Positions 1 through 5,408 of a stretch of 5,408 nt of DNA are shown piece by piece. The notes under the pieces were generated by a model that was given only the letters and a program-made list of their open reading frames with translations, made no database searches and was not told the origin of the DNA. Every line of letters starts with the position of its first letter. Position 1 is the first letter of the stretch. The stretch is from Oscillospiraceae bacterium. Lineage in GTDB: Bacteria > Bacillota > Clostridia > Oscillospirales > Acutalibacteraceae. A program made the position numbers and the translations under genes. The DNA is taken from assembly GCA_902761265.1 (NCBI GenBank), contig CACWJV010000153.1, positions 1 to 5,408 of the forward strand, given 5' to 3'.

Positions 1-47
1 TGAAAAAGCGGGCGATCTAATGGACCCGCCACGCCAATGGCCGGCAA

Positions 48-73
48 TTGTTCGTTGCTTTCGCAACGAACAA
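48..73. repeat. Hairpin in repeat unit 1 (variant stem)
   Basis: Perfect 11-bp inverted repeat: TTGTTCGTTGC (48-58), loop TTTC, GCAACGAACAA (63-73). It sits at the same place in its unit as the hairpins at 187-214 and 4197-4224, just before AGGTTGA, but its stem sequence differs. No T-run follows, so it does not look like a plus-strand terminator. Confidence 0.85.
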
Positions 74-186
74 CAAAGGTTGATTGAGAGAAAAACGGCT
101 GTCTTGGTTGAAGGCTGCCGGCTGTTTCGCGGGCTGATGGCCGTGGACAGCAGAGCGAAAAAGCGGGCGATCTAACGGGAGGAAAA

Positions 187-214
187 GTTGTCAGCGGCTG
201 TCGCCGCTGACAAC
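187..214. repeat. Hairpin in repeat unit 2
   Basis: Perfect 12-bp inverted repeat: GTTGTCAGCGGC (187-198), loop TGTC, GCCGCTGACAAC (203-214). An identical stem, on the other strand orientation of its unit, is at 4197-4224 with a one-base loop difference. There is no U-run, so a terminator role is unlikely. Confidence 0.9.
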
Positions 215-391
215 GAGGTTGATATGAAAGAAAAACGGCTGTCTTGGTTGAAGACTGGCGGTTGTTTTGCGGGTCGAAATGCTGCGGCCGGCACAACAGA
301 AAGGCGGTGAGACCAGAAAGAGTGTGGAGTATGACCCGATAAGCGCTCTTGGCAAAACGCACAAAAAACGTGTCCTAATTTTTGCAAACCA

Positions 392-408
392 GTTAACGCC
401 TTATTAAC
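392..408. promoter_or_regulatory. Possible operator-like inverted repeat
   Basis: GTTAA (392-396) and TTAAC (404-408) are inverted around a 7-bp AT-rich gap. The right half overlaps the proposed -35 box of the epimerase-like gene. The arms are short, so chance is a real alternative. Confidence 0.25.
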
Positions 409-435
409 AATTAGCCCGCAGCGCTGTATTATAAT
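404..435 (+). promoter_or_regulatory. Promoter of the epimerase-like gene
   Basis: TTAACA (404-409, 5 of 6 to the sigma-A -35 consensus) lies 17 bp before TATTAT (427-432), which overlaps a perfect TATAAT (430-435, 20-bp spacer). The region is AT-rich against GC-rich surroundings and lies about 52-60 bp before the start codon. Which of the two overlapping -10 boxes is used cannot be told from sequence. Confidence 0.65.
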
Positions 436-486
436 AAATTAGTACGGCTTTGTGCCGAATCTTGTCAAACAGGAGTGACCGTTGCA

Positions 487-1986
487 ATGAAAAAGACAGT
501 ATTTCTGACCGGCTCGTCCGGCAACATGGGCTTTGCCGCCTTCCAAGAGCTGTATGCCCGGCGTCACATGTACCATATCGTGCTGCTCAACCGCGACAGC
601 AAAAAGAACCGCGAAAAGTTTAAGGACTATGTCGGCGATCCGAACGTCACCTTGTACTGGGGCGATCTGACCGTCTATGAAGACGTGCTCGCCTGCGTCA
701 CCGGCGCGGACTATGTGCTGCACGTCGGCGGTCTGGTGTCTCCGGCGGCGGACTATTTCCCGAAGCGCACCCTGTTTACCAATGTGACCGCCATGAGAAA
801 TATCGTGGACGCCGTCAAAGCACAGGAGGATCCCGACAGCGTCAAGGTTGTCTATATCGGCACTGTGGCCGAAACCGGCGACCGCAACGCACCGGTTCAC
901 TGGGGCCGTTGCGGCGACCCGATCCAGGTCAGCGTCTACGACCATTACGCCATCAGCAAGGTCAACGCGGAGCGCATCCTCGCTGATTCCGGCCTTCGCT
1001 ACTGGGTGTCCATGCGCCAGACGGGTATCCTGTATGCCAATATCATCTACAACATGGAGCCGATCATGTACCATGTGCCGATCAACGGTATGCTCGAATG
1101 GGCGACCGTAGAGGACTCCGGTCGTCTGTGCGCCAAGGTTTGCAACGAGCGTGTGCCCGAATCCTTCTGGCGCCGGTTCTACAACATCTCCTCCGGCCAC
1201 GACTACCGTTTGACCAACTACGAGTTCGAAGAATACCTGCTCAACGCCATCGGCATGCGCGGCAAGGATGTGGTCAAAAAGCTGTTTGACCCGCAGTGGT
1301 TCACCTTGCAAAACTTCCACGGCCAGTGGTACACCGACGCGGACGAGCTTGAAGAAATCCTCCATTTCCGCGCGAACATTCCCGTAAAGGAATACTTCAA
1401 AGCCATCGCCAAAAAAGCGCCGTTCTACTATAAGCTTTCCGGTCTCGCGCCGCTGAGCCTTGTCAAAAAATATATGATGCGCCCGATCGCGAACACCTCG
1501 CTGTACGGCACACAGTCGTGGATCGACAACGGGATCCGCGAACGCATCACGGCCTATTACGGCTCGATCGAAGCGTATAACAATATCGGCACCTGGAAGG
1601 ATTTCAAGGTCGTCATCCCCGACAAGGAGAATCCGGAAAATCTGCTTGACCACGGCTACGACGAAACGAAGCCGTTTGACAAACTGACGCTGGCCGATCT
1701 CAAAAAAGCGGCGGCCTTCCGCGGCGGCGAATGCCTCGAAAAGAAACTGCCGAAAGACGTCTACACGCCCATCAAATGGAAATGCGCCTGCGGCCACGAA
1801 TTCGAGATGTCGCAAAATCTGGTGCTCAAGGGCGGCCACTGGTGTCCGGAATGCTTGCCGATGCCGTGGAACTACGACGCAGAAGCCAAGGTCAACCCGT
1901 TCTTTGCGCAGGTTTGGTATGCCCATCACAGCAAGGACGAGAACAACGTCTATGACGAAAACATCTATTTCGGCTACAAAGAATGA
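487..1986 (+). CDS. NAD-dependent epimerase/dehydratase-like protein with C-terminal zinc-ribbon-like motif
   Basis: A 499-residue cytosolic protein of the extended short-chain dehydrogenase/reductase superfamily. The N-terminus forms the Rossmann dinucleotide-binding fold, with a GSSGNMG glycine motif (residues 9-15). T126 (in YIGTVAETG) fits the catalytic Ser/Thr position, and Y154-AIS-K158 is the YxxxK catalytic pair. The SDR part accounts for roughly residues 1-310. The rest is an extension ending in C433-x-C435-G-H and C453-P-E-C456, a pattern resembling a small zinc ribbon; metal binding is inferred. Family members act on nucleotide sugars, sterols or similar substrates; nothing here fixes the substrate. 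I chose ATG 487 because the AGGAG ribosome site at 471-475 overlaps the in-frame GTG at 475, ruling that codon out; the spacer to ATG is 11 nt. It appears monocistronic, with its own promoter and terminator. Confidence 0.92.
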   Translation: MKKTVFLTGSSGNMGFAAFQELYARRHMYHIVLLNRDSKKNREKFKDYVGDPNVTLYWGDLTVYEDVLACVTGADYVLHVGGLVSPAADYFPKRTLFTNVTAMRNIVDAVKAQEDPDSVKVVYIGTVAETGDRNAPVHWGRCGDPIQVSVYDHYAISKVNAERILADSGLRYWVSMRQTGILYANIIYNMEPIMYHVPINGMLEWATVEDSGRLCAKVCNERVPESFWRRFYNISSGHDYRLTNYEFEEYLLNAIGMRGKDVVKKLFDPQWFTLQNFHGQWYTDADELEEILHFRANIPVKEYFKAIAKKAPFYYKLSGLAPLSLVKKYMMRPIANTSLYGTQSWIDNGIRERITAYYGSIEAYNNIGTWKDFKVVIPDKENPENLLDHGYDETKPFDKLTLADLKKAAAFRGGECLEKKLPKDVYTPIKWKCACGHEFEMSQNLVLKGGHWCPECLPMPWNYDAEAKVNPFFAQVWYAHHSKDENNVYDENIYFGYKE

Positions 1987-1996
1987 TCTTTTTCCG

Positions 1997-2031
1997 TGTG
2001 CAGCCAATTTCGGCTGCACATTTTTCTTTTT
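1997..2031 (+). terminator. Intrinsic terminator after the epimerase-like gene
   Basis: Perfect 9-bp stem TGTGCAGCC (1997-2005) / GGCTGCACA (2012-2020) with a 6-nt loop, followed by a tail of eleven bases that are all T except one C. It begins 11 bp after the stop codon. The upstream side lacks the A-run needed for termination from the other strand, so it is one-directional. Confidence 0.93.
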
Positions 2032-2058
2032 TGCAACAACTATGCCACAATCTGGTTG

Positions 2059-2064
2059 TACAAT
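2059..2064 (+). promoter_or_regulatory. Candidate -10 box for the M6 protease gene
   Basis: TACAAT (2059-2064, 5 of 6) lies 37 bp before the start codon, after the upstream terminator, so a promoter is needed in this gap. No good -35 stands at 16-18 bp. TTGCAA (2031-2036) is the best match but sits 22 bp away. The box overlaps the 8-bp palindrome TTGTACAA (2056-2063). A weak or activator-dependent promoter is possible. Confidence 0.4.
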
Positions 2065-2101
2065 AACACTGTAAATCCCCTTTGGAAAGGAAAGACCCGT
2101 T

Positions 2102-3979
2102 ATGAAAAAAATCGTGAAATCCATGCTTGCGTGTTTCGCGCTGTGCCTTGTCGGATTTGTGCTGTTTGCGCTTCCGTCGTTTGCCGTGCCCGCTGCGCCC
2201 GGCAGCCCGTTTACCGGCAGCGAAGCGCTTTGCCGCTCCCACGCGAGCAAAACGCTTGTCACACTCGACAGTATCCCCGCCAACACGCAAAACGCCAGCC
2301 GTAAAATTCCAAAACCGGGCAAGACCGCCAAAAATATCCCGCTGCTTACGCTCGTGATCGGTTTTAAAGACACACCTTATCAGGACGGCTACAACTGGGC
2401 GGACGAGATTTTTAACCAAAGCGAATCCCTGCGCGCCTATTACAGCGACATGTCGTTCGGCAAATTCACCTTTGAGCCGGTCGTCGAAAGCTGCGCTTAC
2501 GGCAAAGACGGCAACACCAACAAATATGACAAAGCCAACGACGGCGTCATCCATGTGAAGCTTTCGCGCAAGCACGATAACTGGACCGGCATCGGTCTGA
2601 CGGGGCTCGGCGTTGCCGCCCGCGATTTGTCGATGGCGCAATCGATTGCCGAAGCAATTATCAAAGCGAGTGCATTTATTGATTTCAAACAGTACGACGC
2701 CGATAAAGACGGCAAGATCGCGCCCAACGAGATGGCGCTCGCGCTGGTGTTTGCCGGCTATGAAGCCGCCGCAATCGACACAGACGGCTTTGCCCAGGGT
2801 GTGGAAAAATACCTTTGGGCCCATGCCTGGACGCTGGAGGAAATGATTGAGGAATACGGCTGGAAGAGCCGCATCTTCAGCATCCCGACGCCGTCCGGCG
2901 TTGCTGTGTCGTCCTATATCGCCATAGCGGAACAGATGAGCGAGGGCGAGCAGGAACCGATCAGCGTTTTGGCGCACGAGCTCGGCCACTACCTCGGTTT
3001 ACCCGATCTGTATAACACCCAAGTGAAACCCAGCGGGGATTGGAAAGACTACGACGTCACCTACGCCAGCGTGATGTCCGGCGGCTCGTGGGGTGAAAAG
3101 CCCGACGGCGGCTATATCCCGTATTCGATGGACGTCTGGAGCCGCTATGTGCTCGGCTGGGTGGAGCCTGTTACGGCAACGAAGAGCGGCACCTACAATT
3201 TGGTGAGCCAAACCTACAACGGCAATCAAGACTTCGCCGCGCTGCGTATTGATACCCAAAACGACAACGAGTATTATTTGCTCGAAAACCGCCAACATCA
3301 AAAGTGGGACGCCGGCATTGCAAAGAGCTACGAAGGGGCGTCGCTGACCTCCGGTATTATCCTTTGGCACGTGGATATGGGTGTGTTTGACAAATACTTT
3401 GACGAAAACGCGGTCAACAACGGCGACCACCGTCCGGCGGTCATGCCGCTTTATCCGGAATCGAACAACGAAAAAGATACGACCTTTACCGGCGCTTGCA
3501 AGAATATCTATGTTTTCAATCCGTTTTATGATTCCGTGATCTGGAACAGCAAATACAAAACGGCCGGCTCCATGCTGAATCTGCCGATGTACGGCCGGGA
3601 CGGCAAAGGCGACGATCGCGCCGCCCGTCAGGGAACCGGTATCCAGGTGCAGTTTTTGAACAAAACCGCACACGAGATGCAAATCAAGCTGGATACCAGC
3701 AAAAAAGTGCATTTCCACAAATGGGAGCAAACCGGGACGTTGAAACAGCCGAGCTGCACCGCGGAAGGCAGCGGCACGTTTACCTGCAGCGAATGCAAGC
3801 AGACAAAGACCGACTCCATCCCGGCGCTCGGCCACGACGTTGGCGACGGCGGCGTATGCAGCCGCTGCGGCAAAGCGTTTTGTCCGTATTGCCACGGGGA
3901 GCACACCGGCTTTTTCGGCAATATTGTCGCATTCTTCCACCGCATCATTTACCGCCTGACCCATCTGTTTTCGAGATGA
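2102..3979 (+). CDS. Secreted M6-family (immune inhibitor A-like) zinc metalloprotease
   Basis: A 625-residue exported endopeptidase. Residues 1-28 are a signal peptide: MKK, a hydrophobic core, then SFA before the likely cleavage. Residues 80-130 carry the M6 N-terminal pattern (SLRAYYSDMSFGKF). The catalytic zinc site is H292-E293-L-G-H296-x2-G299-LPD302, with E293 as general base; M325 in SVMSGGSW fits the Met-turn. Residues 199-210 (DADKDGKIAPNE) match an EF-hand calcium loop, with D199, D201, D203, G204, I206 and E210. Residues 537-579 form a Cys/His repeat (C552, C562, C565), followed by VCSRC (586-589) and FCPYC (594-597). A tail of hydrophobic and basic residues ends the protein (602-625). 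The ribosome site GGAAAGG (2084-2090) is 11 nt from ATG. M6 enzymes degrade host or dietary proteins; the substrate here is unknown. The gene is monocistronic, lying between two terminators. Confidence 0.95.
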   Translation: MKKIVKSMLACFALCLVGFVLFALPSFAVPAAPGSPFTGSEALCRSHASKTLVTLDSIPANTQNASRKIPKPGKTAKNIPLLTLVIGFKDTPYQDGYNWADEIFNQSESLRAYYSDMSFGKFTFEPVVESCAYGKDGNTNKYDKANDGVIHVKLSRKHDNWTGIGLTGLGVAARDLSMAQSIAEAIIKASAFIDFKQYDADKDGKIAPNEMALALVFAGYEAAAIDTDGFAQGVEKYLWAHAWTLEEMIEEYGWKSRIFSIPTPSGVAVSSYIAIAEQMSEGEQEPISVLAHELGHYLGLPDLYNTQVKPSGDWKDYDVTYASVMSGGSWGEKPDGGYIPYSMDVWSRYVLGWVEPVTATKSGTYNLVSQTYNGNQDFAALRIDTQNDNEYYLLENRQHQKWDAGIAKSYEGASLTSGIILWHVDMGVFDKYFDENAVNNGDHRPAVMPLYPESNNEKDTTFTGACKNIYVFNPFYDSVIWNSKYKTAGSMLNLPMYGRDGKGDDRAARQGTGIQVQFLNKTAHEMQIKLDTSKKVHFHKWEQTGTLKQPSCTAEGSGTFTCSECKQTKTDSIPALGHDVGDGGVCSRCGKAFCPYCHGEHTGFFGNIVAFFHRIIYRLTHLFSR

Positions 3980-3984
3980 TCCCC

Positions 3985-4015
3985 AAAAGCTGCCGCATCA
4001 TGCGGCGGCTTTTTT
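3985..4015 (+). terminator. Intrinsic terminator after the M6 protease gene
   Basis: Long stem-loop starting 6 bp after the stop codon. AAAAGCTGCCGCA (3985-3997) pairs with TGCGGCGGCTTTT (4001-4013) around a TCA loop, with one T-G wobble, and the T-run covers 4010-4015. The matching A-run on the left could give some termination from the other strand too. Confidence 0.93.
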
Positions 4016-4045
4016 CAATGGCGAGTGGTTCGCGGTTAGCGGCAG

Positions 4046-4064
4046 GGGCGGCCATCGGCCGCCC
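4046..4064. repeat. GC-rich hairpin between the terminator and the right repeat array
   Basis: Perfect 8-bp inverted repeat GGGCGGCC (4046-4053) / GGCCGCCC (4057-4064) with an ATC loop, followed by GCTTTTCAGTTTT. The interrupted T stretch could make it a weak backup terminator. The rest of 4016-4101 holds no ORF or repeat that I can support. Confidence 0.55.
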
Positions 4065-4116
4065 GCTTTTCAGTTTTATCGCAGCGGCTGCGGCTAAGCT
4101 CCACCGCCTTTCTGTT

Positions 4117-4158
4117 GTGCCGGCCACGGCTGTATCTCCGCATTCTGTTGTCCGGCAC
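4117..4158. repeat. Internal inverted repeat of subtype-B unit
   Basis: GTGCCGG (4117-4123) and CCGGCAC (4152-4158) form a 7-bp inverted repeat spanning 28 bp. The same pair recurs one period later at 4258-4264 and 4292-4298. With the main hairpin, this gives each B unit two potential stems. Confidence 0.55.
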
Positions 4159-4196
4159 TGAGCCTAGACGGCCGTTTTTCTTTCTGTTTCAACCTC

Positions 4197-4224
4197 GTTG
4201 TCAGCGGCGGCAGCCGCTGACAAC
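4197..4224. repeat. Hairpin in the right array
   Basis: Perfect 12-bp stem GTTGTCAGCGGC (4197-4208) / GCCGCTGACAAC (4213-4224), loop GGCA. On the minus strand it reads as the left-array hairpin at 187-214 with a single loop change (TGTC to TGCC). Confidence 0.9.
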
Positions 4225-4307
4225 TTTTCCTTCCGATAGGTTTGCCGCCTTTCTGTTGTGCCGGCCACGGCCGTATCTCCGCATTCTGTTGTCCGGCACT
4301 GAGCCTA

Positions 4308-4353
4308 GACAGCCGTTTTTCTTTCTTTCTCGAAAGAAAGAAAAACGGCCGTC
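4308..4353. repeat. Head-to-head junction palindrome
   Basis: Arms of 22 bp (4308-4329 and 4332-4353) with one mismatch and a 2-bp centre. They are the opposed GAAAGAAAGAAAAACGGC blocks of the inverted B and A copies. The T-run lies inside the stem, so it is not a classical terminator. Confidence 0.85.
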
Positions 4354-4457
4354 TTGGTTGAAGGCCGGCGGCCGTTTCGCGGGCTGATGGCTGTGGACAG
4401 CAGAGCGAAAAAGCGGTAGTGCTTGAGGGCGCGCGGATTGGCAGTGTGCGCCGCCGC

Positions 4458-4486
4458 TTGCATTTTGCGCCGGGATGTGATACCAT
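4458..4486 (+). promoter_or_regulatory. Promoter of the macro-domain gene
   Basis: TTGCAT (4458-4463) is followed after exactly 17 bp by TACCAT (4481-4486). TG at 4478-4479 makes an extended -10 (TGATACCAT). It lies 36 bp before the start codon and begins 42 bp beyond the end of the repeat array. The -10 box itself is only 4 of 6, which suits an extended -10 promoter. Confidence 0.65.
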
Positions 4487-4491
4487 GGTAT
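4480..4491. promoter_or_regulatory. Perfect 12-bp palindrome over the -10 box
   Basis: ATACCATGGTAT is fully self-complementary and covers the -10 element of the macro-domain gene. A further ATACC half-site is at 4502-4506. The position would suit a repressor operator; no cognate regulator is visible in the window. Confidence 0.45.
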
Positions 4492-4522
4492 TGGAATCCG
4501 TATACCGAAAGGAGACTTCCCT

Positions 4523-5408
4523 ATGCCGCTGTATCTGATCCGTCAGGACCTGACGACGATGGACTGCGACGCCATCGTCAATCCGAGCAATCCGCATCTG
4601 CAGCCGGGCGGCGGACTCGACGCCGCTGTCCACAAAGCGGCCGGCCCGTCGCTGCGCAAAGCCTGCCGCGACGCTGCGCCGTGCCCGGTGGGACAATCGC
4701 GGGTAACGCCGGCGTTTCGGCTGCCGTGCCGGTGGGTGATCCATACCGCGGCGCCGGTGTGGCGCGGCGGGTTGTTTGGCGAAAAAAAGCTGCTTGCGGC
4801 GTGCTATCAAAGCTGCGTTGCGGCGGCAACGGAAAAAGACTGCCGGACGCTCGCGGTGCCGCTGCTCGGCGCCGGGCGCAACGGCATCCCGACGGAAAAG
4901 GTGCTCTCGCTCGCGCTCGAAACGCTGGAGGCGTGCCTTTCCGACACAGATATGACCGTCTTTCTTGTGGTGTATGACAAAAAAGCCTTCACGTTGTCGA
5001 AGGGTTTGCACCGCGACGTGCAAAGTTATATCGACGACAACTATGTGATCGAACACCGGCCAAAACGCAGGGCGGGTATGACGCGGCGGTTTTCCGACTG
5101 GGCGGCGCGCAACTTTTACGAAGATACCCTTGACGACGCGCAAATGCTGTCTGCGGAGGAAGCCGAAGAACCGGACGTGCCGGAATTGTCCGTCTTTGAT
5201 GAAGACGCGGCGGCGTCCGCGCCGCTTTCGCGGAGTACGGCATCGTTTGCACCAATCGCGTCCGCTGCCGCCCCGATGCGCGGTATGGCTGCGCCGCAGG
5301 CGGAGCTGGACTTTTTGCTGCAGCTCGACGAGCCGTTTCCGGTCAAGCTGATGAAGCTGATCGACCGCCGGGGGATGGCCGACGTGGCGTGCTATAAAAA
5401 GGCGAACG
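4523..5408 (+). CDS. Macro-domain (ADP-ribose-binding) protein, 3' end beyond the window
   Basis: Open for 295 codons to the window edge without a stop. ATG 4523 has AAAGGAG (4508-4514) 8 nt upstream. Residues 1-175 form a macro domain: VNPSN (19-23), PGGGLDAAVHKAAG (28-41), WVIHTAAPVW (71-80) and PLLGAGRNGIP (113-123). N20/N23 and D33 fit the conserved Asn and Asp of MacroD-type ADP-ribosyl or O-acetyl-ADP-ribose hydrolases. The second glycine loop is atypical (GAGRNG rather than SxGxxG with an aromatic). A long linker follows (about 200-260), first acidic, then Ala/Ser/Pro-rich. From about 261 a helical segment begins (LDFLLQLDEPFPVKLMKLID, then RRGMADVACYKKAN). From memory, this opens the C-terminal domain seen in many Firmicutes macro proteins. 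It probably binds or removes ADP-ribose in the cytosol; the target is unknown. Confidence 0.92.
   Translation, partial: MPLYLIRQDLTTMDCDAIVNPSNPHLQPGGGLDAAVHKAAGPSLRKACRDAAPCPVGQSRVTPAFRLPCRWVIHTAAPVWRGGLFGEKKLLAACYQSCVAAATEKDCRTLAVPLLGAGRNGIPTEKVLSLALETLEACLSDTDMTVFLVVYDKKAFTLSKGLHRDVQSYIDDNYVIEHRPKRRAGMTRRFSDWAARNFYEDTLDDAQMLSAEEAEEPDVPELSVFDEDAAASAPLSRSTASFAPIASAAAPMRGMAAPQAELDFLLQLDEPFPVKLMKLIDRRGMADVACYKKAN

Larger units (their letters stand above)
1..308 (+). repeat. Left array of ~140-bp hairpin-bearing repeat units
   Basis: Non-coding array read in the plus orientation. Bases 1-11 are the tail of a unit cut by the window edge. Unit 1 runs about 12-166 and unit 2 about 167-307. The block beginning AAAAACGGCTGTCTTGGTTG occurs at 91 and again at 231 (period 140), and AAAAAGCGGGCGATCTAA occurs at 3 and 158. 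The offset there is 155 because unit 1 has a longer hairpin segment. Each unit reads: short lead, hairpin, AGGTTGA, the AAAAACGG block, about 65 bp of GC-rich spacer, then an AAAAGCGG-like end. Unit 2 starts as subtype A and finishes as subtype B. The same family returns at 4102-4416. The only ORF across it, on the minus strand, has no coding support. It could be a MITE-like or REP-like element, or a structured RNA. Confidence 0.88.
4102..4416. repeat. Right array of the ~140-bp repeat family with an inverted junction
   Basis: Two subtype-B copies lie on the minus strand: a full unit at about 4104-4244 and a partial one at about 4245-4330 (period 141, for example GCCGTTTTTC at 4171 and 4312). 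They meet a partial subtype-A copy on the plus strand (4332-4416) head to head. The A copy closely matches 86-166 in the left array. Subtypes A and B align without length change between the shared GAAAAACGGC block and the GGAAAAG lead, so they are diverged forms of one unit. Both outer ends stop at the same unit position (CCGCCTTT at 4104, AAAAAGCGG at 4416), giving the array imperfect terminal inverted repeats. I saw no target-site duplication and no ORF with coding character. Confidence 0.87.

Noticed and set aside
1..308. CRISPR array or integron attC array
   Set aside because: The units are about 140 bp, similar to each other throughout, and lack short identical repeats with unique spacers. 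The hairpin ends GTTGTCA/TGACAAC do not match attC core sites, and no cas or integrase gene is present.
172..387. A 71-codon minus-strand frame in the left array
   Set aside because: It is made of repeat DNA, has no ribosome site or known motif, and crosses the hairpin.
475..486. GTG at 475 as start of the epimerase-like gene
   Set aside because: It overlaps the AGGAG ribosome site (471-475) that serves ATG 487, and the SDR fold begins naturally at MKKTVFLTG.
439..2373. A 644-codon open frame on the minus strand opposite the epimerase-like gene
   Set aside because: It is antisense to a gene with clear SDR motifs, runs through a strong terminator and into the protease gene, and has no recognisable domain. 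GC-biased third codon positions commonly leave the opposite frame open.
1892..3964. Minus-strand open frames of 365 and 321 codons opposite the protease gene
   Set aside because: They are antisense shadows of the M6 gene, whose signal peptide, HELGH site and terminator are convincing. No ribosome site or family motif supports them.
4423..4977. A 184-codon plus-strand frame overlapping the macro-domain gene
   Set aside because: It is out of frame with the macro-domain motifs, lacks a ribosome site and has low-complexity Arg/Ala-rich composition.
4094..5143. A 349-codon minus-strand frame over the right repeat array and macro gene
   Set aside because: It reads through repeat units (its own C-terminus is repetitive for that reason) and is antisense to the macro-domain gene.

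Overview
The window looks like a piece of a moderately GC-rich Clostridia chromosome, probably Oscillospiraceae-like. This is inferred from three things: strong AGGAG-type ribosome sites, a secreted M6 protease carrying the Cys-rich repeat common in gut Firmicutes surface proteins, and a Firmicutes-type macro-domain protein. No single marker fixes the genus. No rRNA, tRNA, CRISPR array, transposase or integrase gene is visible.

Layout: (1) 1-308 is a non-coding array of roughly 140-bp repeat units, each with a strong hairpin. (2) 309-486 is unique leader DNA with a promoter. (3) 487-1986 encodes an NAD-dependent epimerase/dehydratase-like protein with a C-terminal zinc-ribbon-like Cys motif, closed by an intrinsic terminator. 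(4) 2102-3979 encodes a secreted M6-family zinc metalloprotease with an EF-hand-like loop, a Cys-rich C-terminal repeat and a short hydrophobic/basic tail, closed by a second terminator. (5) 4102-4416 is a second array of the same repeat family, with two copies on the minus strand meeting one on the plus strand head to head. (6) 4417-4522 is a promoter region with a 12-bp palindrome. (7) 4523 to the window end encodes a macro-domain (ADP-ribose-binding) protein cut off by the window edge.

All three genes lie on the plus strand, but each appears to be its own transcription unit: terminators lie between genes 1/2 and 2/3, and each gene has its own ribosome site. The sequence gives no reason to treat them as one pathway.

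The most distinctive content is the repeat family. It has two diverged subtypes of the same length (A and B), a hairpin kept in position even where its sequence is replaced, a chimeric A/B unit, array ends that stop at the same unit position, and inverted 24-bp copies of that end bracketing the two-gene segment.
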